Shown piece by piece: positions 45,283 to 55,563 of a stretch of DNA of 64,000 nt (the first letter of the stretch is position 1; each line of letters starts with the position of its first letter). The stretch comes from Hyphomicrobiales bacterium (GTDB lineage: Bacteria; Pseudomonadota; Alphaproteobacteria; Rhizobiales; Rhizobiaceae): positions 255,570-319,569 of the forward strand of contig UBNQ01000003.1 of NCBI GenBank assembly GCA_900466875.1. The letters are read 5' to 3'. Below the pieces are notes generated by a model. It had not been told where the DNA came from and ran no database searches. It saw nothing but the letters and a program-made list of their open reading frames with translations. Made by a program: the position numbers and the translations under genes.

Positions 45283-46089
45283 TCAGGCCGCTTCCGCGAG
45301 CAGTTTCGGCTGAAAGAGAAGCGCCTGCATGCCATCCGGGCAGACTTTTACGGCACTGCCATCGGGGATTTCCACCCAAGTATCGGCCTCGTCGTTCAAA
45401 GGTTCTGACACGAGGCAATAACCGCTTCTGGCACCCGCAGAGCCACCCATCGGCGCTGCATAGAGCGTCGGCGGCTTGTGGTCGGTCGCATAACGGACAG
45501 CAAAGAGCTGCTTTCCGTCGGAGAAACAGGCGGTAAAGCGCACCAGCGCCTCGCCGGACTTTTTCATCGACAGCGTTTCGACCGTGGCAATGGCCTTTTC
45601 CATCGCGCCCAGCGGATCGGCATCGAGACCGAATTGCAGCGCCAGGAGGAAGATCATTTCGCTATCGGTCGTGCCGGTCCGGGCGCTAAACAGGTCGTCC
45701 GATAACAGGCTCTCCATCGGGCGGCGGATGCGATCGAAATTGGCGATCTGGCCGTTATGCATGAAGGACCAATGGCCGTGGACGAAGGGGTGACAGTTGT
45801 CGCGCCGGGTTGCGCCCGTGGTTGCCGCACGGACGTGGGCGAGGAACAGCGACGAACGGATCTGGCGCGCCAGACTTCTCAAATTGCAGTCGGACCAGGC
45901 AGGCAGAACATCGCGGTAACGACCCGGCTCAGGCCTGTCGCCATACCAGGCGATGCCGAAACCGTCGCCATTGGTCGCCGTCTTGGCGCGCGTTGCACAG
46001 TGGGATTGCTCTATGAGGGAATGGGCAGGTGATGAAACAAGTTCTTCCAGGTAAAGCGGTTCGCCTCGATAGGCAGCCCAGCGGCACAT
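45283..46089 (-). CDS. Class II glutamine amidotransferase (YafJ-like)
   Basis: The 268 residues start MCRWAAYRGEPLYLEEL; after removal of Met1 the nucleophile Cys is N-terminal, as in Ntn-type class II amidotransferases, so ATG 46089 is preferred to the frame opening at 46122. Further motifs are NGDGFGIAWYG near 40, RSSLFLAHVRAATTG near 80-95, NCHPFVHGHWSFMHNGQI (in part the glutamine-binding region) and TDSEMIFLLALQFG. Members of this YafJ group hydrolyse glutamine for an unknown acceptor. It is divergent from otsB across 269 bases. Confidence 0.88.
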   Translation of the reverse strand: MCRWAAYRGEPLYLEELVSSPAHSLIEQSHCATRAKTATNGDGFGIAWYGDRPEPGRYRDVLPAWSDCNLRSLARQIRSSLFLAHVRAATTGATRRDNCHPFVHGHWSFMHNGQIANFDRIRRPMESLLSDDLFSARTGTTDSEMIFLLALQFGLDADPLGAMEKAIATVETLSMKKSGEALVRFTACFSDGKQLFAVRYATDHKPPTLYAAPMGGSAGARSGYCLVSEPLNDEADTWVEIPDGSAVKVCPDGMQALLFQPKLLAEAA

Positions 46090-46358
46090 AGGTTCTGTCA
46101 CTCCGGTAGAGACCGCGACCAATCGCGGCGCATTGCAAGGAGGGTCGGGTTATTCGCCTAATGAAACGTTAAGCTAACAATATTCGTGACGGAATTGCGA
46201 CGGCTGGAACTTCACGTTTTGCAACGCACATTAAGACTGCGATGGACCGGCCAACCGCTTTCAATCTGATCAAACAATACCGTACAGACTGCCGCATTTG
46301 CGGCCATTGCGTGGCAATCAGGCTTGCCGATGGCCGAGATCGGCCTAGATAAGCCTGC

Positions 46359-47168
46359 ATGTCGCAACAAGCAAATCAACGTGAAGGCCAGCTTTTCTGC
46401 GGTCTTACACCATCCGGAACAGCTGTTTCGGATCTTCTCAGGGATTTCGATCACTGGGCCCTGTTTCTCGATATCGACGGCACGTTGATCGATCTGGCAG
46501 CTACTCCCGACGGCATTTCCGTGCCTGCCGACCTGCCGGCCAATCTGGACGCAGTGTCGAAAAAGCTCGGCGGCGCATTGGCGCTGGTGACCGGCCGCGC
46601 CCTGCCCTATGCGGACAGGCTGTTCGAACCCTATCGGTTTCCGATTGCGGGCCTTCACGGTGCGGAACGCCGGATGACGGACGGGACTGTCGACCGCGTT
46701 ACCGTATCACCCGAATTCGAAATCCTGAAGGCACGGCTTTTTGCCGATACCGCCGGTTGGGACGGCGTGCTGATCGAAGACAAGGGCGCGGCAATCGGTG
46801 CGCATTACCGGCAGGCGCCGGAGCGGCAGGCCGATCTGGAAGCGCTGATGGAGCGCGCGGCGGTTGACGCGGGCCACGATTTCACATTGCAGCGCGGCAA
46901 GATGGTGGTTGAACTTCGCCCGGCGCGTGCCAGCAAGGGAGAAGCCCTGCGCAGCTTCTTGAGCGAACCAAGCTTTGCAGGCCGGTTGCCGGTCGCGATC
47001 GGAGACGACCTGACCGACGAGGCCATGTTCAATACTGCCAACGCGCTTGGCGGCCGCTCGATCAGGATCGGCGACGCGAGCTTGCCTGACGGCAGTCCCA
47101 CGCAGGCGACGATGCTGCTCTCTTCCGCCGCAGAGCTGCGCGACATTCTGGCTGGTCTTTCGCGATAA
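46359..47168 (+). CDS. otsB: Trehalose-6-phosphate phosphatase
   Basis: OtsB removes the phosphate from trehalose-6-phosphate. The 269 residues belong to the HAD superfamily: Asp38 and Asp40 in LFLDIDGTLIDLA (motif I), VTGRALPYADRLF (motif II region), and GDDLTDEAMFNTA near residue 212 (motif IV metal-binding Asp). The gene is immediately followed by otsA, 40 bases downstream, in the order otsB-otsA. Trehalose made by this pathway is an osmotic and desiccation protectant in rhizobia. A GGAAC element 150 bases upstream resembles a stress-sigma -35 only weakly. Confidence 0.95.
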   Translation: MSQQANQREGQLFCGLTPSGTAVSDLLRDFDHWALFLDIDGTLIDLAATPDGISVPADLPANLDAVSKKLGGALALVTGRALPYADRLFEPYRFPIAGLHGAERRMTDGTVDRVTVSPEFEILKARLFADTAGWDGVLIEDKGAAIGAHYRQAPERQADLEALMERAAVDAGHDFTLQRGKMVVELRPARASKGEALRSFLSEPSFAGRLPVAIGDDLTDEAMFNTANALGGRSIRIGDASLPDGSPTQATMLLSSAAELRDILAGLSR

Positions 47169-47208
47169 TGCGCCGGCCGCCCCTATTCATTGTTGGAAGG
47201 AATTTGCC

Positions 47209-48588
47209 TTGAGCCGCCTTGTGGTCGTTTCGAACCGTGTCACCGTTCCGAAAAAGGCAGGCGATGCGCCTGCCGGCGGTCTGGCCGTTGCCCTGCAGGC
47301 CGCACTGGAGGAGCGTGGTGGCATCTGGATGGGCTGGTCCGGCAATTCCAGCGGCGAGCGCGAGCCGGAAAAACTGGATATCCGCGAGCATGGCAACATC
47401 ACCTACGCGCTGACGGATTTGACGGATACGGATGTCGAGGAATATTACCACGGTTTTGCCAACCGGGTGCTCTGGCCGATCTGCCATTACCGGCTGGACC
47501 TTGCCGAATATGGCCGCAAGGAAATGGCCGGTTATTTCCGCGTCAACCGTTTCTTCGCCCATAAGCTGGCGCCGCTTCTGAAAGAAGACGACATCATCTG
47601 GGTGCATGACTACCACCTGATCCCGCTTGCTTCCGAACTGCGGCAGATGGGCTTCAAGAACAAGATCGGGTTCTTCCTGCACATCCCCTGGCCGCCGGCC
47701 GATGTGCTTTTCGCCATGCCGGTGCACGAACAGATCATGCGCGGACTGTCGCAATATGATCTCGTCGGTTTCCACACGGATTTCGATCTCGACAATTTCG
47801 GCGGCGGACTGGTGCGCGAGGGAATTGGCGAACGTCTGGAGGGAGGCAATAAATTCTCCACCTATGGCCGGACCTTCAAGGGTGGCGCCTATCCGATTTC
47901 CATCGAGACCGAAGCCTTTTCCAAATATGCGGTGAAGGCATCCCGCAATACGATGGTGAAAAAGGCCAAGGAAAGCATCGAAGGCCGCGATCTCATCATC
48001 GGCGTGGACCGGCTGGATTATTCCAAGGGCATTACCCAGCGTATCGATGCGTTCGAGCAGTTCGTGCGGCTCAATCCCGCCTACCAGAACAAGGTCACCT
48101 ATCTACAGGTCACGCCGAAATCACGATCCGAGGTTCCGGAATACGAGCAGATGCAGCGCACGGTCGCCGAGCAGGCCGGGCGCGTCAACGGCGCTCTCGG
48201 CCAGGTGGACTGGACACCTATCCGCTATGTGAACCGCTCGGTGCCGCGGCCGCTTCTCGCGGGTCTCTACCGCCTTGCGAAGATCGGTCTGGTCACGCCG
48301 CTGCGTGACGGCATGAACCTTGTCGCCAAGGAATATGTCGCGGCGCAGGACCCGGAAGATCCGGGCGTGCTGGTACTCTCGCGTTTCGCAGGCGCGGCCC
48401 GCGAGTTGACCGGTGCTCTGCTGGTCAATCCTTACGATATCGAAGGCACCGCCCATGCCATCGCGCGCGGTCTCAGCATGTCGCTCGACGAACGCAAGCA
48501 GCGGTGGGAAAAGATGATGAACCACCTGCTTGAATACGACATCAACCGCTGGTGCGACGATTTCCTCAAGGATCTGACCAAGGATTGA
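47209..48588 (+). CDS. otsA: Alpha,alpha-trehalose-phosphate synthase (UDP-forming)
   Basis: OtsA joins UDP-glucose and glucose-6-phosphate to give trehalose-6-phosphate, the substrate of otsB next door. The 459 residues are a GT20 glycosyltransferase: [12 protein letters not shown] at the start, [26 protein letters not shown] near 82-97, [13 protein letters not shown] near 128-140, [12 protein letters not shown], and [15 protein letters not shown] near 264-278, the UDP-sugar-binding region. The TTG start at 47209 with GGAAGGA seven bases before it gives the conserved N-terminus; no ATG is available at that position. Translation is probably coupled to otsB. Confidence 0.95.
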   Translation: MSRLVVVSNRVTVPKKAGDAPAGGLAVALQAALEERGGIWMGWSGNSSGEREPEKLDIREHGNITYALTDLTDTDVEEYYHGFANRVLWPICHYRLDLAEYGRKEMAGYFRVNRFFAHKLAPLLKEDDIIWVHDYHLIPLASELRQMGFKNKIGFFLHIPWPPADVLFAMPVHEQIMRGLSQYDLVGFHTDFDLDNFGGGLVREGIGERLEGGNKFSTYGRTFKGGAYPISIETEAFSKYAVKASRNTMVKKAKESIEGRDLIIGVDRLDYSKGITQRIDAFEQFVRLNPAYQNKVTYLQVTPKSRSEVPEYEQMQRTVAEQAGRVNGALGQVDWTPIRYVNRSVPRPLLAGLYRLAKIGLVTPLRDGMNLVAKEYVAAQDPEDPGVLVLSRFAGAARELTGALLVNPYDIEGTAHAIARGLSMSLDERKQRWEKMMNHLLEYDINRWCDDFLKDLTKD

Positions 48589-48648
48589 TGTGCCTGCCTC
48601 ATCCTCCGGCAAGCTCGACTTCCCTCGAGCGCATCCGGAGGATAAGGC

Positions 48649-49238
48649 TTGCGGATGTTCCAGCTAGAGCAAGCCGCCACATTCGAGCAGGTCATCAAGA
48701 AAAGCCGTTTTCTGGCGATCGCGCTTCCCGTTTCGACTGAAGACGAGGCGAAGACAGTCATTGCTGCGCATGCGGAGGCAGGTGCCAATCACAATTGCTG
48801 GGCGTGGCGGATCGGGGACGCTTATCGATTTTCCGATGACGGCGAGCCCAGCGGTACCGCGGGAAAACCGATCCTGGCGGCGATCGACGGCCAGTCGCTG
48901 ACCGATGTGGTGTGATCGTCACCCGCTGGTTCGGGGGGATATTGCTCGGCAGCGGCGGCCTTGTGCGCGCTTATGGCGGTACCGCAGCGGCGTGCCTGCG
49001 AAGCGCTCCGATGGTTGAGCTGAAACCTTCCGTGGAAGGCCTCGTGCGCCTGGACTTTTCGGATCTGGCACGCGTCAAGGCGCGGCTTACGGCAGTCACT
49101 GACCTCACCATTGCCGATGAGCAGTTTACCGCAACCGGCGCCGACCTCATGCTTCGGGTTCCGGAAGCGGAGGTCGAGACCGTGACACGGCTCATCGCCG
49201 ACCTCACCAGCGGCAGGTCGGAGATGATTGTCGAGTGA
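48649..49238 (+). pseudogene. yigZ: YigZ/IMPACT-family protein, split by a one-base frameshift
   Basis: Two adjacent frames encode one YigZ-family protein. The first (TTG 48649 with GGAGG seven bases upstream, to TGA 48913-48915, 88 residues) has the start IKKSRFLAI, ANHNCWAWRIGD and FSDDGEPSGTAGKPILAAIDGQ. The second, from about 48912, carries IVTRWFGGILLGSGGLVRAYGGTAA, the family's second motif, and the C-terminal ferredoxin-like domain. The family sequence would read D-V-V-V-I-V-T-R-W across the junction, where GTGGTGTGATC seems to lack one G. Combined length (about 196) equals the family length. Either a real mutation or a sequencing error. Members are linked to ribosome or translation regulation. 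Confidence 0.85.
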
Positions 49239-49244
49239 TGCCTG

Positions 49245-50825
49245 TCACGCCGCCTTGGCGACGTGATATTCCTTGATGGCCGCCATCTTGATCGACGGGT
49301 AACGCTCGGCCTCGTAACGCAGCGAAAACGCATCCTGCGCGAGGAAAACCGGATCGCCATCGAGGTCGCGGGCGATATCGCCGCGCTTGACCGTGACGAA
49401 CTTTTCCAGATCCAGCTTGTTCTCCGAGGAGATCCAGCGGCAGACCGAGAAGCGCGACATTTCGAACGACACCGGCAGACTGTATTCCGCCGAAAGCCGT
49501 TCCTTCAACACGTCGAGCTGCAGCGCACCGACGACACCGACGATTGCAGGCGAGCCGTCTTCCGGCTGGAAGAGCTGCACGACGCCCTCTTCCGCCATCT
49601 GCTGCAGGGCTTCCTTGAGCTTCTTTGCCTTCATCGCATCACCCAGCCGCACGCGGCGGAGGATTTCCGGCGAGAAGTTCGGAACGCCCTGGAAGACCAG
49701 CGATTCCCCTTCGGTCAGCGTGTCGCCGATCCTGAGCGTGCCGTGGTTCGGAATGCCGACCACGTCACCGGCATAGGCCGTATCGGCGATATGGCGCTGC
49801 GAGGCGAAGAAGAATTGCGGGGCAGTGAGGCCCAGCTGCTTGCCGGTGCGGGCAAGCCTCGCCTTCATGCCACGCTCCAGCTTGCCGGAGCAGATGCGGG
49901 CAAACGCGATACGGTCGCGATGATTGGGATCCATATTCGCCTGGATCTTGAAGACGAAGGCCGTCATCTTGTCCTCGGCGGCGTGAACGGTCCGGGTATC
50001 GGCAACCTGGTCGCGCGGCGGCGGGGCGAAATCGCCAAGCGCATTGATCAGGTCGCGCACACCGAAATTGCGCAGTGCCGAGCCGAAAAAGACTGGCGTC
50101 ATATGGCCTTCGAGAAACGCCTGACGGTCGAACGGACGACAGGCCTCGAGCGCAAGCTCCACCTCTTCGACGAAGGCGGCGCGTTCGTTTTCCGGCAGGC
50201 GATCCATCACGGCCTGCGGACCGTTGACGGAGATCGCATCTTCGCTATCGGGACCACGCACCTTGTTTTCGGCCAGATGATACGAGCCGCAGAAGCTTTT
50301 GGAGCGGCCGATCGGCCAGGTGATCGGCGCGGTATCCAGCGCCAGCTTCTCTTCGACTTCATCGAGAATTTCGAAGATGTCGCGGCTTTCGCGGTCCATC
50401 TTGTTGACGAAGGTGATGATCGGAATGTCGCGCATGCGGCAGACTTCGAAAAGTTTTAGCGTGCGCGGCTCGATACCTTTGGCGGCGTCGATGACCATGA
50501 TGGCGGCGTCGACAGCCGTCAGCGTGCGATAAGTGTCGTCGGCGAAGTCTTCGTGGCCGGGTGTATCGAGAATGTTGAAGACCTTGTCGGCATATTCGAA
50601 TGTCATCACCGAGGTGACGACCGAGATGCCGCGCTCGCGCTCAATCTTCATCCAGTCGGACCGCGTCTGGATACGATCCTTCTTCGCCTTGACCTCACCG
50701 GCGAGCTGGATGGCGCCGCCGAACAGAAGCAGTTTTTCGGTCAGCGTCGTCTTGCCCGCGTCCGGGTGGGCGATGATCGCAAATGTGCGGCGGCGGGAAA
50801 CCGCCTCTGCCAGTGTTTCGGCCAT
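49245..50825 (-). CDS. prfC: Peptide chain release factor 3
   Basis: RF3 is a GTPase that ejects RF1/RF2 from the ribosome after peptide release. The 526 residues show G1 [13 protein letters not shown] (19-31), the switch region [18 protein letters not shown]3 [10 protein letters not shown] near 90, G4 VNKMDRES near 141, and RF3-specific segments ([31 protein letters not shown]). The N-terminal extension of about ten residues precedes a standard RF3. It is convergent with yigZ and divergent from dut. Confidence 0.96.
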   Translation of the reverse strand: MAETLAEAVSRRRTFAIIAHPDAGKTTLTEKLLLFGGAIQLAGEVKAKKDRIQTRSDWMKIERERGISVVTSVMTFEYADKVFNILDTPGHEDFADDTYRTLTAVDAAIMVIDAAKGIEPRTLKLFEVCRMRDIPIITFVNKMDRESRDIFEILDEVEEKLALDTAPITWPIGRSKSFCGSYHLAENKVRGPDSEDAISVNGPQAVMDRLPENERAAFVEEVELALEACRPFDRQAFLEGHMTPVFFGSALRNFGVRDLINALGDFAPPPRDQVADTRTVHAAEDKMTAFVFKIQANMDPNHRDRIAFARICSGKLERGMKARLARTGKQLGLTAPQFFFASQRHIADTAYAGDVVGIPNHGTLRIGDTLTEGESLVFQGVPNFSPEILRRVRLGDAMKAKKLKEALQQMAEEGVVQLFQPEDGSPAIVGVVGALQLDVLKERLSAEYSLPVSFEMSRFSVCRWISSENKLDLEKFVTVKRGDIARDLDGDPVFLAQDAFSLRYEAERYPSIKMAAIKEYHVAKAA

Positions 50826-50924
50826 GTCAGCAACAATCCTTCGAGTTGCCGCGTATCTAGCGACTTAGTGGATAAGTTTCAATTCGTGTTTGACCCGGAC
50901 CGCCACCACCGGGCTAATGGAGGG

Positions 50925-51395
50925 ATGAACGTTCACACTCCTTCTTCACCCAAGCTCAATCTCGTCCGCCTGCCGAATGGCGAGGGCCTGGATCTTCCAT
51001 CCTACGAGACCGCCGGCGCGGCCGGGATGGATCTTCGCGCTGCAGTGGCCGAGGCCGAGCCATTGGTGCTTGCGCCGGGTAAGCGCGCGCTGGTGCCGAC
51101 CGGCTTCATCTTCGAAATTCCGGTCGGCTTCGAGGCGCAGATCCGTCCGCGCTCCGGTCTCGCCTTCAAGAACGGCATTACCTGCCTCAATACGCCCGGC
51201 ACCATCGACAGCGATTACCGCGGCGAAGTGAAGGTACTGCTCATCAATCTGGGCGAAGACGATTTCGTTATTTCCCGCGGCATGCGCATCGCCCAGATGG
51301 TGATCGCGCCGGTGACGCAGGTGTCTGTCGCGGAGATCAGGGAAACGACCGAGACGGTGCGCGGCGCGGGAGGTTTTGGCTCGACCGGCGTGTGA
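50925..51395 (+). CDS. dut: Deoxyuridine 5'-triphosphate nucleotidohydrolase (dUTPase)
   Basis: Dut converts dUTP to dUMP, preventing uracil incorporation and supplying dTMP synthesis. The 156 residues contain the five family motifs: [11 protein letters not shown] (I), [11 protein letters not shown] (II), [20 protein letters not shown] (III), [13 protein letters not shown] (IV) and [10 protein letters not shown] at the C-terminus (V). ATG 50925 is used for its length match; an open frame extends far upstream on the other strand's prfC but has no family sequence. GGAGGG lies almost against the ATG, so translation could also begin a little differently. A short hairpin follows. Confidence 0.94.
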   Translation: MNVHTPSSPKLNLVRLPNGEGLDLPSYETAGAAGMDLRAAVAEAEPLVLAPGKRALVPTGFIFEIPVGFEAQIRPRSGLAFKNGITCLNTPGTIDSDYRGEVKVLLINLGEDDFVISRGMRIAQMVIAPVTQVSVAEIRETTETVRGAGGFGSTGV

Positions 51396-51798
51396 CGCGC
51401 GTCCCGATCTTTCGGGTTCGTTTATTGCGTGTTGGAACATTCCACTTTTTTTCGAACCGAGAACCGTGCTCTATCTCTCTGTTTAAGCGCAATTCCAGCA
51501 GCAAAACCAGTGTCCACTTTGGCTGGAATTGCGCATGCTCCTCGGCTCGCGCATGCCCTACCCCACAACCGGTGGCCGCTTGCGGGAGGCATGCTCCGAT
51601 CAAAAGGTGGGATGCCCGCGATGGCGGCCGCCATTGATACCTATCAAGAACGCAAGGCATGAAGCATGGCTTTGCGCCGTAGCTGATATAGCGAGCAGGA
51701 TATTTCGTCATTTTTCGATCTCTTGAGACAAAAACATCCTCGCCTCCCGCTCCATTGAACACTATTTTTCGATCATCTGTTCTAGTGGAGAAACGATA
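51396..51798. other. 403-base gap between dut and cysK
   Basis: It holds a possible dut terminator (CCCGA-TCTT-TCGGG at 51403-51416 then TTCGTTT), the second copy of the rhizobial palindrome (51485-51534) and the presumed cysK promoter region. No plausible protein gene. Confidence 0.6.
51485..51534. repeat. Rhizobial intergenic palindrome, copy 2
   Basis: GCGCAATTCCAGC at 51487-51499 and GCTGGAATTGCGC at 51522-51534 make a perfect 13-bp stem. The core (AAAACCAGTGTCCACTTTGG in part) is nearly the same as in copy 1 at 36752-36803, showing one element family. It could fold as RNA in either direction. Confidence 0.75.
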
Positions 51799-52764
51799 AT
51801 GTCGGACAAGAAGCCGGGCCGCGGCCGCATCTATTCCTCGATCACCGAAACGATTGGCGATACGCCACTCGTGAAGCTGGACAAGCTGGCGAAGGAAAAG
51901 GGTGTAAAGGCCACGATTCTTGCCAAGCTCGAATTCTTCAACCCGATCGCATCGGTCAAGGACCGTATCGGCGTCGCGATGATCGAGAGCCTTGAGGCGC
52001 AGGGCAAGATCGCTCCCGGCAAGACGACGCTCATCGAGCCGACCTCGGGGAATACCGGTATCGCGCTCGCCTTTGCCGCTGCGGCCAAGGGCTACAAGCT
52101 GATCCTGACCATGCCCGAAACCATGTCGGTGGAACGCCGCAAGATGCTGGCGCTTCTCGGCGCCGAACTCGTGCTGACCGAAGGCCCGAAAGGCATGAAG
52201 GGCGCGATCGCCAAGGCGGAAGAACTTGCCGCCACGCTTCCAGATGCGATCATTCCGCAGCAGTTCGAAAACGAGGCAAACCCGGAAATCCACCGCAAGA
52301 CGACGGCCGAGGAAATCTGGAACGATACTGACGGCAAGGTCGATGTTTTCGTTGCGGGCATCGGCACCGGCGGCACGATTACCGGCGTCGGGCAGGTGCT
52401 GAAGAGCCGCAACCCTGACCTGAAGGTCATTGCCGTCGAGCCGAAGGAATCGCCCGTGCTTTCCGGCGGCGAGCCGGGGCCGCACAAGATCCAGGGCATC
52501 GGGGCCGGCTTTGCGCCGAAAATCCTCGACACGAAGGTCTATGACGAGATCGTCACCGTTGCCAGCGCCGACGCCCTGGAGACCGCCCGCCAGGTGGCCG
52601 CTCTGGAAGGCGTACCCGTCGGCATCTCCTCCGGTGCTGCGCTGAAGGCGGCCATCGAAGTGGGCAGCCGTCCGGAGAACGAAGGCAAGACGATCGTGGT
52701 GATCATTCCCTCCTTTGCAGAGCGTTATCTCTCCACCGCGCTGTTCGATGGACTGGGCGGCTAA
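51799..52764 (+). CDS. cysK: Cysteine synthase A (O-acetylserine sulfhydrylase)
   Basis: CysK makes cysteine from O-acetylserine and sulfide using pyridoxal phosphate. The 321 residues carry the PLP lysine K54 in [15 protein letters not shown], the substrate loop [12 protein letters not shown] near 83-94, the phosphate-binding [15 protein letters not shown] near 194-208 and [12 protein letters not shown] near 287. Sequence is closer to CysK than CysM around the PTSGNTG loop. It ends 10 bases before the convergent ComM-type gene. Confidence 0.96.
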   Translation: MSDKKPGRGRIYSSITETIGDTPLVKLDKLAKEKGVKATILAKLEFFNPIASVKDRIGVAMIESLEAQGKIAPGKTTLIEPTSGNTGIALAFAAAAKGYKLILTMPETMSVERRKMLALLGAELVLTEGPKGMKGAIAKAEELAATLPDAIIPQQFENEANPEIHRKTTAEEIWNDTDGKVDVFVAGIGTGGTITGVGQVLKSRNPDLKVIAVEPKESPVLSGGEPGPHKIQGIGAGFAPKILDTKVYDEIVTVASADALETARQVAALEGVPVGISSGAALKAAIEVGSRPENEGKTIVVIIPSFAERYLSTALFDGLGG

Positions 52765-52774
52765 CCCTCCCCTC

Positions 52775-54310
52775 TCAAGCCGCCGCTATGGCCAGCCGCT
52801 CGCTGGCCATGCGGTAGGAAATCGCCTCGGCAAGATGCAGCCGGCCAACAGTTGCCTTGCCATCCAGATCGGCGAGCGTGCGGGCCACTTTCAGCACCCG
52901 ATGATAACCGCGGGCGGAAAATTTCAGTTTCTCCGCCGCATCCCTCAGCAATTGCAGTCCCGACGCATCAGGCTCGGCCACCTTCTCGATCAGGGAGGTC
53001 GAGCAGCGCGCGTTGGTCAGCGGCCCCAATAGCCCCGCCGCCAGATAGCGGTCCTGTTGTAACTCTCTCGCTGCATAAACGCGTTTTGCCACATCAGCAC
53101 TGCTTTCCGCAGGCGCAGGGCGTATCAGGTCAGAGGCAGATACCGCGGGCACGTCGATCCGGATGTCGATGCGGTCCATCAACGGTGCCGAGATGCGGCT
53201 CTGGTAGTCTGCCGCACAGCGCGGCCCGCGAGCGCAGGAATGGCCGGGCTCGCCCGCCATGCCGCAGCGGCAGGGGTTCATGGCGGCGATAAGCTGGATG
53301 TTGGCGGGATAGGAAACCCGGTGATTGGCGCGGGCGATGACGCATTCGCCTGTCTCCAACGGCTGGCGCAGCGCATCCAGCACCTGGGGTGAAAATTCCG
53401 GGAATTCATCGAGGAACAGGACGCCGTGATGGGCAAGCGACGCCTCGCCCGGCCTTGCTCTGAACCCACCGCCGACGAGCGCTGCCATGGTGGCGGAATG
53501 ATGGGGCGTGCGATAGGGGCGCCGGTCGGAAAGCTTGCCCCCCGAAAGCTGGCCGGCGACCGAGTGGATCATCGATACTTCCAGAAGTTCGGCTGCCGAG
53601 AGTGGCGGCAGAATGGAGGGTAATCTTGCCGCCAGCATCGATTTCCCGGATCCGGGAGGACCGACGAAAAGCAGATTATGACCGCCAGCGGCTGCTACTT
53701 CCAATGCGCGTTTGGCGCTTTCCTGCCCCTTGATCTCGGCCAAATCTGGCAGGTTGGCAGGAAGCGCGCGGATCGCCGGCTGCGGGCGCGATATGACCTG
53801 CGTACCGCGAAAATGATTGGCAAGCGCGATCAGGCTGCGTGGCGCGATGATATCGACATCCGGCCCTGCCCAGGCGGCTTCCGCGCCGCTGTCTGCGGGG
53901 CAGATCAGGCCCTTGCCGACGGCATTGGCGCTGATTGCGGCCGGCAGCGCCCCGGCTACCGCCGCCAGCGTGCCGTCTAGGTTCAGTTCGCCGATGACGA
54001 CATGATCGGATACGGCGTCCCCCGGTATGGCGCCAAGTGCCGCCATCAGGCCCAGCGCAATAGCAAGATCGAAATGCGAGCCTTCCTTCGGCAGGTCGGC
54101 AGGCGCCAGATTGACCGTCACCTTCTTTGGCGGCATGGCGAGGCCGGAGGCATGGAGCGCCGCCTGCACCCGTTCGCGGCTTTCGGCCACCGCCTTGTCC
54201 GGCAGGCCGACGATATGCATGCCCATCTTGCCAGGCCCAACCATGACCTGAACATCGACAGGAACGCCCTCAATGCCCTGGAATGCAATGGTACTGACGC
54301 GTGAAACCAT
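52775..54310 (-). CDS. comM: ComM/YifB-family Mg-chelatase-like AAA+ ATPase
   Basis: In competent bacteria ComM is a helicase that extends branch migration during transformation; in other species the role is unclear. The 511 residues have an N-terminal Lon-protease-like fold (VDVQVMVGPGKMGMHIVGLPDKAVAESRERV in pieces; TVNLAPADLPKEGSHFDLAIALGLM), the AAA+ domain with Walker A VGPPGSGKSMLAARL near residue 220 and Walker B FLDEFPEF near 300, then a zinc-binding insert of four Cys (NPCRCGMAGEPGHSCARGPRC, trimmed) and a C-terminal Mg-chelatase subdomain. It is convergent with cysK. Confidence 0.93.
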   Translation of the reverse strand: MVSRVSTIAFQGIEGVPVDVQVMVGPGKMGMHIVGLPDKAVAESRERVQAALHASGLAMPPKKVTVNLAPADLPKEGSHFDLAIALGLMAALGAIPGDAVSDHVVIGELNLDGTLAAVAGALPAAISANAVGKGLICPADSGAEAAWAGPDVDIIAPRSLIALANHFRGTQVISRPQPAIRALPANLPDLAEIKGQESAKRALEVAAAGGHNLLFVGPPGSGKSMLAARLPSILPPLSAAELLEVSMIHSVAGQLSGGKLSDRRPYRTPHHSATMAALVGGGFRARPGEASLAHHGVLFLDEFPEFSPQVLDALRQPLETGECVIARANHRVSYPANIQLIAAMNPCRCGMAGEPGHSCARGPRCAADYQSRISAPLMDRIDIRIDVPAVSASDLIRPAPAESSADVAKRVYAARELQQDRYLAAGLLGPLTNARCSTSLIEKVAEPDASGLQLLRDAAEKLKFSARGYHRVLKVARTLADLDGKATVGRLHLAEAISYRMASERLAIAAA

Positions 54311-54436
54311 GCCATTCGCTCCCCGATAGATGTCCGGAACGACGGCCCTGCCCCACAGCCTGCCTTCGCGCCACTACAACCCTAAGCTGACACGGTGCGT
54401 GAATTTAGACAAGAACAAAAATCGAACAAACGCAAC

Positions 54437-54460
54437 AAAAAAGCGCCCTTGCAAGGCGCC
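54437..54460 (-). terminator. Rho-independent terminator of gshB
   Basis: In the minus direction GCGCC and GGCGC form a short GC-rich stem with a seven-base loop, followed by TTTTTT (54442-54437). It lies 25 bases past the gshB stop at 54485. Confidence 0.8.
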
Positions 54461-54484
54461 CCTTTGTCAAAGCGAAGTGTGGAC

Positions 54485-55435
54485 TCAGTTGAGCTTGGCT
54501 TCGATTGCATCCCACATAAGGCTTGCGACATCGGCGCCGCCGAATTTCTTCACTTCGCGGATGCCGGTGGGGGACGTCACGTTGATTTCGGTCATGTAGT
54601 CGCCGATCACGTCGATGCCGACGAAGATGAAGCCGCGCTCGCGCAGGGCTGGCCCGATGCGGGCGCAGATTTCCTTTTCGCGCGTCGTGAGCTCGGTCGG
54701 TTCGGCGCGGCCGCCGACATGCATGTTGGAGCGGCTGTCGGTTTCCGCCGGTACGCGGTTGATCGCGCCGACCGGTTCGCCATCGACGAGCAGGATGCGC
54801 TTGTCGCCCTTGCGGACCTCTTTCAGATAGCCTTGGGCGATATAGGGTTCGCCGCGATAGAGCTGGCCGAACATTTCCAGAAGCGAGGTGAAGTTGCGGT
54901 CGTCGCGGGCCGAATGGAAGACGCCGGCGCCGCCATTGCCGTAAAGCGGCTTCAGGATGATGTCGCCCAGTTCCTGACGGAAGGCAGCGATCTCTGCCGG
55001 GTCACGCGAGATCAGTGTCGGCGGCATCAGGTCGGAAAATTCGGTGACAAAGATCTTTTCCGGCGAATTGCGCACCCAGGCCGGATCGTTGACGACAAGC
55101 GTCTTGGGGTGAATGCGCTCCAGAAGATGGGTGGAGGTGATATAGCCCATGTCGAATGGCGGATCCTGGCGCAGAAGCACGACATCCATCTGCGCGAGAT
55201 CCATGCGCTCCTTCTCACCGAGCGTGAAATGGTCGCCCTTGATGTCACGAACCTGCAGCGGTTCGACGGCCGCAAAGATTTTGCCGTCACGCATCGTCAG
55301 GCGATCGGGCGTGTAATGGAAAAGCTCGTAGCCGCGGGATTGGGCCTCCAAGGTCATTGCGAAGGTGGAATCGCCAGCAATGTTGATGCTGGAGATATGG
55401 TCCATCTGGATTGCGACCTTGCGAACATGCGCCAT
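54485..55435 (-). CDS. gshB: Glutathione synthetase
   Basis: GshB adds glycine to gamma-glutamylcysteine to complete glutathione. The 316 residues have an N-terminal domain ([21 protein letters not shown] in part, the bacterial GshB start) and a C-terminal ATP-grasp: [23 protein letters not shown] near residues 158-180, [23 protein letters not shown] near 195-217, and [28 protein letters not shown] near 265-295. Its own terminator follows. In many rhizobia gshB lies next to yraN-rsmI; here the ugp operon stands between. Confidence 0.95.
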   Translation of the reverse strand: MAHVRKVAIQMDHISSINIAGDSTFAMTLEAQSRGYELFHYTPDRLTMRDGKIFAAVEPLQVRDIKGDHFTLGEKERMDLAQMDVVLLRQDPPFDMGYITSTHLLERIHPKTLVVNDPAWVRNSPEKIFVTEFSDLMPPTLISRDPAEIAAFRQELGDIILKPLYGNGGAGVFHSARDDRNFTSLLEMFGQLYRGEPYIAQGYLKEVRKGDKRILLVDGEPVGAINRVPAETDSRSNMHVGGRAEPTELTTREKEICARIGPALRERGFIFVGIDVIGDYMTEINVTSPTGIREVKKFGGADVASLMWDAIEAKLN

Positions 55436-55510
55436 GAGTTTCGTCCCCGATAAAGATGCCGCCTGAATTTGGGCTTGCCTGATTTAGGATGGCATAGGCG
55501 CGAAAGCAAT

Positions 55511-55533
55511 GCGGCCGGGAATTTCCCGACCGC
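55511..55533 (-). terminator. Hairpin after ugpC, probable operon end
   Basis: GCGGCCGGGAA at 55511-55521 and TTCCCGACCGC at 55523-55533 pair at 10 of 11 positions with almost no loop. It begins 31 bases after the ugpC stop. The T-run is weak (ATTGCTTT follows), so termination may be partial. Confidence 0.55.
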
Positions 55534-55563
55534 ACATTATCGACACGCCTTCGATCGGTCGCT

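Noticed and set aside
54330..54484. The A-rich stretch before the gshB terminator as a promoter or small gene
   Set aside because: It is explained by the terminator T-tract read on the opposite strand; no good -10/-35 pair or open frame with a start signal.
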